Source: Martinezella calliandrae (lineage in GTDB: Bacteria > Pseudomonadota > Alphaproteobacteria > Rhizobiales > Rhizobiaceae). Taken from it: 53,463 nucleotides of DNA. The notes under the pieces were generated by a model that saw nothing but the letters and a program-made list of their open reading frames with translations, was not told where the DNA came from and did no database searches. Location of the stretch: NCBI RefSeq assembly GCF_030272695.1, contig NZ_JARFYN010000048.1, positions 1 through 53,463 on the forward strand, given 5' to 3'. Made by a program: the position numbers and the translations under genes. Shown here piece by piece: positions 16,985-24,438 of this stretch (its first letter is position 1; each line of letters begins with the position of its first letter).

Positions 16985-17668
16985 TTAGCCTTTTGCAACC
17001 GGAGCCTTGCCGGACGCAGTAATGAGGTCGAGCAGCATCTGGGCGCGGTTGCCGACATTGCGCGGGCTTTGAGGATCGTCGACGATCGCCTGGAACCATT
17101 GCCGTGCCTTGGCGAAATCGCCGGCTTTGTAGGCGGCAAGACCCAGCACGTCACGTGCGGAATGCCGGAAAGCATTGGCCGGCACGGCCAATTCCTGAGC
17201 CTCGGCCGCAACTTGGTCGTAAGTGCCGGTGTCGACGAGCAGATAAGCCGCGCGCAGGCGAGCCGCATCGCGGATAACGGTCGGAACGCTGGTCTCCTTG
17301 CCGATGGCCGAGAAGGCCGCAATCGCGCCGGCCGTATCGCCCTTCTGCGCCTGCAGCGTGGCGGCACGCATCCGTGCGAGCAGCGGATAGGAACCGCTGC
17401 CGCTCTTCTCGATCGCCGCCAGCGCGGCCAGCGCTTCGTCCGTCTTGTTCTGGTCCGCCAGCGTCAAGGCGGAGATGAACTGATCGCCGCTGCTGCCGGC
17501 CTGGCGACCTGACCAATAGTGATAGGCGCTATAGGCAGCCGTGCCGAGGACGATGAGCACGGCACCGCCGATGATGAACCGGCCAAAACGGCGCCATACG
17601 AACCGCAACTGGTCCGAACGCAGTTCCTCGTTCACCTCGCGGATGAAGCTATCGTCGTTGAATGCCAT
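16985..17668 (-). CDS. YfgM-like TPR membrane protein
   Basis: 227 residues. A cytoplasmic N-terminus (DSFIREVNEELRSDQL) is followed by one membrane helix near 31-50 (IIGGAVLIVLGTAAYSAY) and a periplasmic tetratricopeptide region with repeated A/L/G helices. This is the architecture of YfgM, an ancillary Sec translocon and periplasmic chaperone partner. It sits directly upstream of der in one transcription unit. Confidence 0.78.
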   Translation of the reverse strand: MAFNDDSFIREVNEELRSDQLRFVWRRFGRFIIGGAVLIVLGTAAYSAYHYWSGRQAGSSGDQFISALTLADQNKTDEALAALAAIEKSGSGSYPLLARMRAATLQAQKGDTAGAIAAFSAIGKETSVPTVIRDAARLRAAYLLVDTGTYDQVAAEAQELAVPANAFRHSARDVLGLAAYKAGDFAKARQWFQAIVDDPQSPRNVGNRAQMLLDLITASGKAPVAKG

Positions 17669-17768
17669 TCTCGTCTCCGGCTCAGGCCAAATTATTCCAA
17701 AGAGCTTATGGGTAGTGGGGCCTTCTACTCCATTTTGCGGCCGTTGTAAGGGGGAATGGCAGAAATCG

Positions 17769-18350
17769 TCACATAACGAGCGGTGAAACCCCGATAATCC
17801 ACTCGTGCAGCTTCCAAATGATCAATCCCCAGACGACGATGCCGATGATGATGGCATAAAGATCGTATTTCGCCGAAACGAAAGGTCGCAGCGAAATTTC
17901 ACCGGCGCGCTCACGTCGCTTGAACGAAATGCGGAGAATGACGCCCCAGGCCAAGAAGGCGGCAAAGAGCAAAATGGCAGCGCCGTCGCCATTGGAAAGC
18001 AGATGCGCAAGGGCCCAGATTTTTACAGAGAGCACCATGGGATGCTTGGCTCTGACCGCGATATGCCCCGCCGGCAGCAGCGAGGCGACAAGACAGATCA
18101 GCGCAAAAAGCATCAGCAGGATGGTGATATGGCTCATCCAGATCGGCGGAGACCAGATGGGCGTTTGATCCCTCGCCCGCCCGAAACCGTATATTAGCAA
18201 AATCAGCGTTACGATGCTGGCGATCGAATAACCGATCTTCCAGCCAGGCTCGCCGATCTTCGAAACCATCGAGCTGCGGAAACCAGGTACCAGGACGCGG
18301 ATCAGGTGGATGCCGAGGAAAAGAACAATGCCGAGAATGAGCAATGACAT
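17769..18350 (-). CDS. nnrU: NnrU family membrane protein
   Basis: 193 residues with about five to six membrane helices (LLILGIVLFLGIHLI at the N-terminus) and the NnrU hallmark AVRAKHPMVLSVKIWALAHLLSNGD. NnrU-family proteins are linked to nitric oxide and nitrite respiration and resemble methyltransferase NnrU/MddA-type membrane domains; the reaction is unknown. I place the start at 18350 (MSLLILG) rather than 18383, because it begins right at the first helix and has GGGA upstream. No denitrification genes lie nearby. Confidence 0.75.
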   Translation of the reverse strand: MSLLILGIVLFLGIHLIRVLVPGFRSSMVSKIGEPGWKIGYSIASIVTLILLIYGFGRARDQTPIWSPPIWMSHITILLMLFALICLVASLLPAGHIAVRAKHPMVLSVKIWALAHLLSNGDGAAILLFAAFLAWGVILRISFKRRERAGEISLRPFVSAKYDLYAIIIGIVVWGLIIWKLHEWIIGVSPLVM

Positions 18351-18462
18351 GAGTGAAATCCCGTTGGTGTCTTGTGAACACATCAGTACTGACTATGGCG
18401 CGAAATTGCCAGCGAGACCGCAGCTTTGCCGCATTTCAACGGCAGGGAAGAGCCAAACCTAA

Positions 18463-18540
18463 GGCATGATCCCGAATCGAAGATCCGCAGAAAAAAACTG
18501 TAACTCGGTTTTCGGATCAGGGCATGCTCAATCAAATAAT
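18463..18540. repeat. Dispersed rhizobial intergenic repeat, copy B
   Basis: GGCATGATCCCGAA at the left and TTTTCGGATCAGGGCATGC at the right are imperfect inverted ends of a repeat unit common in Rhizobiaceae. Copy C at 31103-31176 shares GCATGATCCC and TTTTCGGAC followed by ATGCTTCAA. It ends about 10 bases before the deacetylase start codon. Confidence 0.6.
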
Positions 18541-18550
18541 CTAGGTGTCC

Positions 18551-19531
18551 ATGTTTCGTTTAGTCTCTTTTGCCTCCCTCGCCCTTTCCCTAGCGCTTCC
18601 CGTTGCGGGTAAGGCCGATGAAAAACCGAAGCAGCTTGTGATGATCTCCTTCGACGGGGCGCATGACAATGCACTATGGACGAAGAGCCGCGAGATCGCT
18701 TCACGCAACGGCGCACACTTCACCTACTTCCTCTCATGCACCTTCCTGATGAACCACGATCAGGCCAGGGCTTATCAGGCGCCGGGACAGAAGGCCGGCA
18801 AATCGAATGTCGGTTTTGCCAAGAGCGAGGACGACGTGCGCACCCGCATAGCCAATATCTGGGGCGCGCATCTGGAAGGCCATGATATTTCCAGCCATGC
18901 CTGCGGCCATTTCGACGGCAAGGCTTGGACAGCAGCCGACTGGCAGCAGGAATTCATGAATGCCCGCGTGGCGCTGCGCGACGCCTGGAAGAATGTCGGC
19001 GAAGGGGAAAAGGAACCGGCAGGCTGGCAAGAGTTTGCAAACAAAGACGTCAAAGGCTTCCGCGCACCATATCTCTCGACCAGCGACGGCCTGGTGCCGG
19101 CCGAAAAAGCCATGGGATTCCAGTACGACGCGAGCTTGGTGACCCGAGGTCCGATGTTGCCGCAAGTGGTCAACGGCATCTATCGCTTCGGGCTGCCGTT
19201 GATCCCCGAGGGCCCCGACCATCATCTGGTGATCGGCATGGACTATAATTTCTATATCCACCATTCCAAGGGCGTCGAAGACAAGGCGGATTCCAAGTCC
19301 TTCGAAGACCGTACCTTCGACGCGTTCGAAGCCGCCTTCGACAAGCAATATAACGGCGAACGCATCCCGCTGCAGCTCGGCTTCCATTTCGTCGAAATGA
19401 ACGACGGCGCCTATTGGCGGGCGCTGGACCGCTTCGTCAGCGACGTCTGCCACAAGGACGGCGTCGCCTGCGTCAGCTATTCCGAAGCGCTCCCGCTGAT
19501 TGCGATGCGGGCAAAGCCGCAGCAGGGCTGA
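18551..19531 (+). CDS. Secreted polysaccharide deacetylase-like protein
   Basis: 326 residues with a Sec signal peptide (residues 1-22, ending LPVAGKADE). NodB-homology features are a first motif in VMISFDGAHD, the metal-binding HxxxH as DISSHACGHFDG, and FRAPYLS as the Arg-Pro motif. The central and C-terminal parts (FQYDASLVTRG and LQLGFHFVEMNDG) match bacterial secreted deacetylase-like proteins. It probably acts on a periplasmic or extracellular glycan, with substrate unknown. Start ATG 18551; GTG 18545 is possible. The dispersed repeat lies right upstream and must carry or border its promoter. Confidence 0.75.
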   Translation: MFRLVSFASLALSLALPVAGKADEKPKQLVMISFDGAHDNALWTKSREIASRNGAHFTYFLSCTFLMNHDQARAYQAPGQKAGKSNVGFAKSEDDVRTRIANIWGAHLEGHDISSHACGHFDGKAWTAADWQQEFMNARVALRDAWKNVGEGEKEPAGWQEFANKDVKGFRAPYLSTSDGLVPAEKAMGFQYDASLVTRGPMLPQVVNGIYRFGLPLIPEGPDHHLVIGMDYNFYIHHSKGVEDKADSKSFEDRTFDAFEAAFDKQYNGERIPLQLGFHFVEMNDGAYWRALDRFVSDVCHKDGVACVSYSEALPLIAMRAKPQQG

Positions 19532-19623
19532 GCCACCTCTATCGATCCAGGCCAGGCACCTGCACCTGAAGCTGATGGCGTTGAGCCCGACCGCATCGCC
19601 GATAAATGACTAGGCCCCTAATT

Positions 19624-19650
19624 GAAAAGGCCCCGTCTCCGGAGCCTTTC
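19624..19650 (-). terminator. Terminator of bacA
   Basis: Read on the minus strand, AAAGGC-T-CCG and CGG-G-GCCTTT pair around GAGA and are followed by TTTT. The hairpin begins a few bases after the bacA stop codon. Confidence 0.7.
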
Positions 19651-19651
19651 C

Positions 19652-20917
19652 TCATGCATCGACATTCTCGTTGACTGCCAATTTCTCAAGATAGTGCTGC
19701 TCGATCGACGGCAACGGGGCGTCGCCAATGGCAGCTTCGAAGGCACGCAGACGTTTATAGATCGACAGCAGCTCGATGATCGTCGTCCACGAGCTGACCA
19801 GATATTGGAACGAGCCGCGTACCTGGTCGAAGACGTTGGTAATCTGCGTCATCAGGCCGAGCGTCAGCCGGCCGGCGACGATGGACGGAACGAGGACGAT
19901 GAAGCTGAAGATATTGTCCGCCTGCGAATAGAAAATGCGCGCGACGTTGAAATAGGTGTAGTGGAAATAGATGCGGAAATAATTCTTGCGCACATTGGCG
20001 AACAGTTCCGCGACCGTCGGCGGCGCTGCACGGTCTTCATTGTCTTCGCCGTAGACGAGCTCCTTGCGGTAGGACGCTTCCACCCGCTGATTGATGAATT
20101 GAAGACCCGGCAACTTGATACCCACGATCGCCAGGAAAAAAGTTCCGAAGAGCGACCAGAAGATCGCCGCCCAGACGAGCGCATGTGGAATATTGCCGAC
20201 AAGCGGCAACTCGGTGATGTTCGCGCCCAGGCGGAAGAGTACCGGCAGGAAGGCGACCAGGGTCATGATTGAACCCACGAAGCTCACACCGAGGGACTCA
20301 ACCGTCGAGGAGAAACGCATGGTGTCTTCCTGCACGCGCTGTGCCGCACCTTCGACATGTCGCAGCTTCGTCCAGTTGGCCATGTAATAGTCGTTCATCG
20401 CCGTGCGCCAGCGAAAGACCCAATGGCTGACGAAAAACAGGTTGAACACGCCGACGGTGACCGCAACGAAGGCGATGGCGGCGAAGACCAGCATGTCGAG
20501 ATAGAATTGCGAAGCCGGCACGGAGCCGACGGTTTGCAGCGCTTGCTGGACGAGATTGTAGAACGGTCCGTACCAAGCGTTTACGGCAACGCTGACTTGC
20601 ACCTGGAAATAGGTGTTGAAGATGATTAGCGCCGTCCCGAGCACAGACCAATATTGCCAAGGATGCGGACTATAGTTGAACCAGAAGGCCGCAAACAATG
20701 CGACGGTGACAACGTAGTAGATGTAGAACCACAGGAATGGCGCCGACCAGAATACCGAAACGCCGACGGTGGCCTCCTGCCCTTCCGCCAACGGCGGCAG
20801 GCCGATATAGGCGCCGGCCAGTTCGCCGCCGAAGTACCAAAGAAGTACCGCAGCAAGCGACCAGAGGGCTGCCGAGATGAAAAAAGGTTTCGGCTTGGGG
20901 AAGAAAGATAAGAACAC
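19652..20917 (-). CDS. bacA: BacA/SbmA peptide importer
   Basis: 421 residues from the GTG at 20917, an integral inner-membrane protein with about seven to eight membrane segments. FLSFFPKPKPFFISAA at the N-terminus, NAWYGPFYNLVQQAL, MNDYYMANWTKLRHVEGAAQRVQEDT and FINQRVEASYRKELVYGED are BacA/SbmA family stretches. BacA imports antimicrobial and nodule-specific cysteine-rich peptides and is needed for bacteroid survival in several legumes. A longer reading from TTG 20956 exists, but 20917 fits the family start and its usual length of about 420 residues. Neither start has a strong ribosome binding site. Divergent from padR. Confidence 0.9.
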   Translation of the reverse strand: MFLSFFPKPKPFFISAALWSLAAVLLWYFGGELAGAYIGLPPLAEGQEATVGVSVFWSAPFLWFYIYYVVTVALFAAFWFNYSPHPWQYWSVLGTALIIFNTYFQVQVSVAVNAWYGPFYNLVQQALQTVGSVPASQFYLDMLVFAAIAFVAVTVGVFNLFFVSHWVFRWRTAMNDYYMANWTKLRHVEGAAQRVQEDTMRFSSTVESLGVSFVGSIMTLVAFLPVLFRLGANITELPLVGNIPHALVWAAIFWSLFGTFFLAIVGIKLPGLQFINQRVEASYRKELVYGEDNEDRAAPPTVAELFANVRKNYFRIYFHYTYFNVARIFYSQADNIFSFIVLVPSIVAGRLTLGLMTQITNVFDQVRGSFQYLVSSWTTIIELLSIYKRLRAFEAAIGDAPLPSIEQHYLEKLAVNENVDA

Positions 20918-21149
20918 GGGTAGCGCAGCTTTCTTGATTGGGTTCTCGGACCGCAATGACGTTTATTCGCGGCGAACCTAAGGCAGTTCTAACGGCGCGG
21001 CAACCGGAACGGCGCATTCTTACAGAGATGTAATCGCTTATCCCTAGATCGTGATGCGATTATTCAGCCGCGATTTCCAGTTTTAGAAGGCGAAACTGTC
21101 GCCGCTGTGGGATCTGACAACCCCTTTTCAGCAAAAATTCAATGCTCCC

Positions 21150-21296
21150 TTGCAACGACATATCTTACGATATATATCTTACGACATGACCAACGATATA
21201 AATCCTCATCATCAAAGGAGATTTACCCATGAGAGGCTTTAGAGATCGCATCTGCGGCGATAGCTTTGACACCGTCGAGGCATATATCCTACGACA
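21150..21296 (+). promoter_or_regulatory. padR promoter with repeated TATCTTACGA sites
   Basis: TTGCAA at 21150-21155 and TATATC at 21173-21178 form a plausible promoter. The decamer TATCTTACGA occurs at 21161-21170 and 21175-21184, overlapping it, and a near copy TATCCTACGA lies at 21285-21294. Direct repeats over the promoter suggest autorepression by PadR. Confidence 0.5.
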
Positions 21297-21339
21297 CGGC
21301 GAACGCCGTGATTCATACGGACAGCATAGGAGAGACTTC

Positions 21340-21936
21340 ATGAGGGGCTTCAAGGGCGGCATGTTCGGCGGCGGGTTTCGCACCGGCCGGAAATTCGATG
21401 CCGCCGATCTGCAGCTCATCATTCTCGCCCTGCTTTCCGAGCAGCCGCGGCATGGCTATGAGCTGATCAAGACGCTGGAAGAACGTTCCGGCGGTTTCTA
21501 TGTGCCGAGCCCCGGCGTCATCTACCCAGCCCTGACCTACTTGGAGGAAACCGGCCTCGCCGAAGTCGAAGCAAGCGGCACCAAGAAGCTCTACCGCATC
21601 ACCGAAAGCGGACAGAAGCGGGTCGAGGAAAACCAGGCGCTGGTCGAGACGACACTGGCCAAGCTTAGCGCGATCGGTGAAAAGATGGCGCATGTCAGGC
21701 GAGTCTTCGGCGGCGAGGATGCCGGCGACGACGAAGGGCGCGACAGCCCCTTCGGTCGCGATGCCGGCGACGTGCACCGCGCCCGCCACCTTCTGCGCTC
21801 CGCACTTCGCTCGAAGTTCCCATGGACCAAGGACGAAGGCGCACGCATCGCGGCAATACTCGAGCGTGCCGCTGCAGACATCATACGTGGCGAAGTAAAG
21901 GCCGAAAAAACCCCGAAGGCCGACGACGAAGGCTGA
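21340..21936 (+). CDS. PadR-family transcriptional regulator
   Basis: 198 residues from 21340, or 235 from an in-frame ATG at 21229. The PadR winged helix has DLQLIILALLSEQPRHGYELIKTLEERSGGFYVPSPGVIYPALTYLEE and SGTKKLYRITESG. A C-terminal helical dimerisation part follows. A glycine-rich N-terminus (KGGMFGGGFRTGR) is common in this subfamily. Both candidate starts have good ribosome binding sites (AAAGGAG and AGGAG) and encode MRGF, as if the initiation region had been duplicated. I prefer 21340 because the fold begins soon after it. The target genes are unknown. Confidence 0.8.
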   Translation: MRGFKGGMFGGGFRTGRKFDAADLQLIILALLSEQPRHGYELIKTLEERSGGFYVPSPGVIYPALTYLEETGLAEVEASGTKKLYRITESGQKRVEENQALVETTLAKLSAIGEKMAHVRRVFGGEDAGDDEGRDSPFGRDAGDVHRARHLLRSALRSKFPWTKDEGARIAAILERAAADIIRGEVKAEKTPKADDEG

Positions 21937-21939
21937 GCC

Positions 21940-22692
21940 TCAATTATCAGGCAATGTCAGGATCATCGGCCCATTGCGGGTGGCGACGACCGTATGCTCG
22001 AACTGGACCGTTGCCGCGCGTGGCTCGGCATAGAGCGTCCATGCGTCGTCGCCGCCTTCGGCCCAAGTGGCGCCAAGCGACAGAAACGGCTCGACGGTGA
22101 AAACGAGACCGTCCTGCATGATGCGGGTCTCGTCGGGATCCGCCCAAGTGGACACCTCCGCCGGCTCCTCATGCAACGAACGGCCGATGCCGTGGCTGGC
22201 AAGATTGGCGATCAGCGTATAGCGGTTCTTCTGAGCGAAGGCACCGACGGCGTGACCAATCTTCGAGAAAGGCGCGCCGCTGCGTACCTGGTTCAGACCG
22301 ACCCAGAGCGCCCTCTTGCCGTCACGGCAGAGACGTTCGACCTTGGGCTTGACCGGCGGGACCGCAAATGACGACCCGGTATCGGAGAAGAAACCATCCT
22401 TCTCTGCGGAAACATCTAGATTGACAAGGTCGCCTGCCCGGATCACCCGCGGACCAGGGATACCATGGGCCACTTCCTCATTGACGCTGATGCAGGTGGC
22501 GCCGGGAAATTTGTAAACAAGTTCCGGCGCCGAGCGGGCGCCGGCATCGTCCAGCACCTTGCGACCAATATTGTCGAGTTCCAGCGTGGTAATGCCCGGC
22601 TCAAGCGCCGCAGCCATCGCTTGTATGGCGTTGGCGCAGATGCGGCCGATCTCTTTCAGCTTGGTCAATTCGTCGTCGTTCGAGATGATCAT
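21940..22692 (-). CDS. map: Methionine aminopeptidase, type I
   Basis: 250 residues. It removes the initiator Met from nascent proteins. Metal ligands are visible in order: LDVSAEKDGFFSDTG (two Asp), LASHGIGRSLHEEP (His), FTVEPFLS (Glu) and QFEHTVVAT (Glu). EEVAHGIPGPR carries the substrate His. It lacks an N-terminal zinc-finger extension. It is a standalone gene convergent with padR and may be a second map copy of the genome, since it is not next to ribosomal or radC genes. Confidence 0.88.
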   Translation of the reverse strand: MIISNDDELTKLKEIGRICANAIQAMAAALEPGITTLELDNIGRKVLDDAGARSAPELVYKFPGATCISVNEEVAHGIPGPRVIRAGDLVNLDVSAEKDGFFSDTGSSFAVPPVKPKVERLCRDGKRALWVGLNQVRSGAPFSKIGHAVGAFAQKNRYTLIANLASHGIGRSLHEEPAEVSTWADPDETRIMQDGLVFTVEPFLSLGATWAEGGDDAWTLYAEPRAATVQFEHTVVATRNGPMILTLPDN

Positions 22693-22823
22693 TCAAGGCT
22701 TCCAGCTGGCGTGCGCACGCCCCGCAGACTGTTGAGGCGGAGGCTCAAGCAGTCGCTTTCGCCTCTCCTTTTTGTTCAGTCAATGCCTTTCTGACAATCG
22801 GCGCGACTTTCGTTCCGTAAAGC

Positions 22824-23205
22824 CTAGGAACCTTCGACCCAGGGATTGATGATATGAATATCCAGTCCCAGAAAATCGCGGACATTACGAGTGACGAGCG
22901 TAAACGGTGAGCGGCAGCGATAGATCCGATAAATGCGTGGCGCCAATGCCTGGGATGCGTGGCCACGGCCTCATCAACTGACAATATGCCCGTGCCGGAT
23001 AGCCTTCACCTTATCGAACCAGTCTCGCAGGATTTTGGCTTGCAGGGATCTCGCCGCTCAAGTGCAATATCCCGTTTTCAATTTCAATAAGCGAGATGAC
23101 GGACGCATAAAAAATGTCCGGTGCGATGGCAGCGAGCCACCGGGCAAATACCGGATTGGCTTTTCCGTTGGCGAGCTTTCTAAGCTCCGAAATCAATATC
23201 TTGCT
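22824..23205 (-). pseudogene. Broken PIN-domain toxin (VapC/FitB type)
   Basis: Three frames on the minus strand together give a PIN protein. The first holds LISELRKLANGKANPVFARWL with ASVISLIEIENGILHL (about 23205-22985), the second VDEAVATH and HAFIGSIAAAHR (about 22980-22905), and the third FTLVTRNVRDFLGLDIHIINPW (about 22905-22830) ending at TAG. The N-terminal LDTN catalytic Asp region is missing, residues are lost before HAFIG, and at least two frameshifts separate the parts. No antitoxin gene remains upstream. The toxin cannot be functional. Confidence 0.8.
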
Positions 23206-23232
23206 CGCTGCTTCGGAATCGATCTCAGAAGC

Positions 23233-23253
23233 CTTTGATGTTGAACATCAAAG
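23233..23253. repeat. Perfect dyad at the GNAT stop codon
   Basis: CTTTGATGTT (23233-23242) and AACATCAAAG (23244-23253) are exact inverted arms around one G, overlapping the acetyltransferase stop codon. It could be a protein-binding site or a tight hairpin. It lies at the boundary with the PIN remnant. Confidence 0.5.
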
Positions 23254-23760
23254 ACGTGGATCATCGGCCAGCAGTGCAAAGCGTTCATGATCGCACCAGA
23301 CGCCGCCGATCCTCAGATATTTCGGCGAGAAGCCTTCTTTTCGGAAACCGAGCCTTTGCACCAAGGCGATGGAGGCATGGTTCGCAGGCTGGATATTGGC
23401 CTCCAACCGGTGCAGGCCGATATCGTCGAAACCATGGGCGATCGCCAGACGCAGTGCCTCGGTCATGAACCCTTGACCGGCAAAGGCCACCATGCCGTGG
23501 TAGCCGAGGAAGGCGCTGCGGAAGCCGCCCCAGACGATCTGGCTGATATTGACCACCCCGACAATGCCGCCTTGCTCGGCGTCGCGCGCGACCAGACCGA
23601 CATTGGATCCCGTCACTGTCTGCCCGAACCAGAGATCGAAGCCATCCCGGTCCACGAAGGGATGGGCCCATGGCGCATGGTAAGAGCGGCTTGCGACATT
23701 CGCCGCAATCAGTTCGCCGGCGTCCGATTGCCGGACCGGTGCAATAGTGACTTGCGGCAT
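23248..23760 (-). CDS. GNAT-family N-acetyltransferase (RimJ/RimL-like)
   Basis: 170 residues. The fold starts with VTIAPVRQSDAGELIAAN, the acetyl-CoA loop is the segment MVAFAGQGFMTEALRLAIAHGF, and the RimJ-type ending is LHRLEANIQPANHASIALVQRLGFRKEGFSPKYL. The fit is to protein N-terminal or ribosomal-protein acetyltransferases, with substrate unknown. I place the start at 23760 with GGAG seven bases upstream, not at 23796. Confidence 0.8.
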   Translation of the reverse strand: MPQVTIAPVRQSDAGELIAANVASRSYHAPWAHPFVDRDGFDLWFGQTVTGSNVGLVARDAEQGGIVGVVNISQIVWGGFRSAFLGYHGMVAFAGQGFMTEALRLAIAHGFDDIGLHRLEANIQPANHASIALVQRLGFRKEGFSPKYLRIGGVWCDHERFALLADDPRL

Positions 23761-23823
23761 GGCTCGCTCCACGAACAGACGAGGGAGCCGAGCCATATCA
23801 AATCTTATCCAAAATCAATAGCC

Positions 23824-24237
23824 TTAGCGCAAGAACGGAATCATTTTACGAACACCTTCATAGCGTAGGTAAAGTCCGCCCCAGGCGATCACGCCGAGAT
23901 AGAGCCCGAAGAACTCATGCGAGAACACCGGGCTGCCAACCCGGAGATGTGTCGCAATCCCCCCGCCGAAAAGGCCGGTGAGGAGGATCGCCCCGAGAAC
24001 CGAAGTCTGCGGAATGGCGTAGAGGACGGCGCAGCCGAGCGTAATGACGCCGAGCAGCCGCGCGAAAGCCGGATCGCCGGAATAGCCGAGCCCTGCCATT
24101 GTCTCTGTAACCACAGGCAGAGGAATAAGCTTGATCACGCCGTCGAAAACAAGAAAGGCGACAATCAGGCCGCTAAGGATCGTGCCAGCCACACGCTGAA
24201 CCCGTGAGCTGGACGATGAACCCGTCACATAGGACAT
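23824..24237 (-). CDS. DoxX-like membrane protein
   Basis: 137 residues with four membrane helices: GTILSGLIVAFLVFDGVIKL, LLGVITLGCAVLYAI, GAILLTGLFGGGIATHL and FFGLYLGVIAWGGLYL. The pattern matches the DoxX-like family, whose members are small quinone-linked or unknown membrane proteins. GGGGGA precedes the start. It probably forms a unit with the sigma factor region upstream only if transcription reads through the 200-bp gap. Confidence 0.65.
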   Translation of the reverse strand: MSYVTGSSSSSRVQRVAGTILSGLIVAFLVFDGVIKLIPLPVVTETMAGLGYSGDPAFARLLGVITLGCAVLYAIPQTSVLGAILLTGLFGGGIATHLRVGSPVFSHEFFGLYLGVIAWGGLYLRYEGVRKMIPFLR

Positions 24238-24267
24238 TGTTGTATCCCCCGGAATTTAAACAGAAAT

Positions 24268-24339
24268 TCAGATCTTCTGCGCCAGCGCCATGAGAATGAT
24301 GCAGGGTGAAAGCTCGTGGCGCGCATTCTGTCTGGTCAT
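24268..24339 (-). CDS. Possible 23-codon leader ORF before the DoxX-like gene
   Basis: ATG at 24339 with GAGGA eight bases upstream starts a 23-residue peptide (MTRQNARHELSPC at the front) ending 30 bases before the DoxX-like start. It has no homology I recognise. It could be a leader peptide, or a chance ORF. Confidence 0.25.
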   Translation of the reverse strand: MTRQNARHELSPCIILMALAQKI

Positions 24340-24438
24340 GGTCGTATTCCTCGCTTTCGTCTAAAACGGCCGGATCGGCCTCAATCTCAAGGACGGTGAC
24401 CGCAGCCTCTTCCCGACATGCAAGAACGGATTTTTCGA

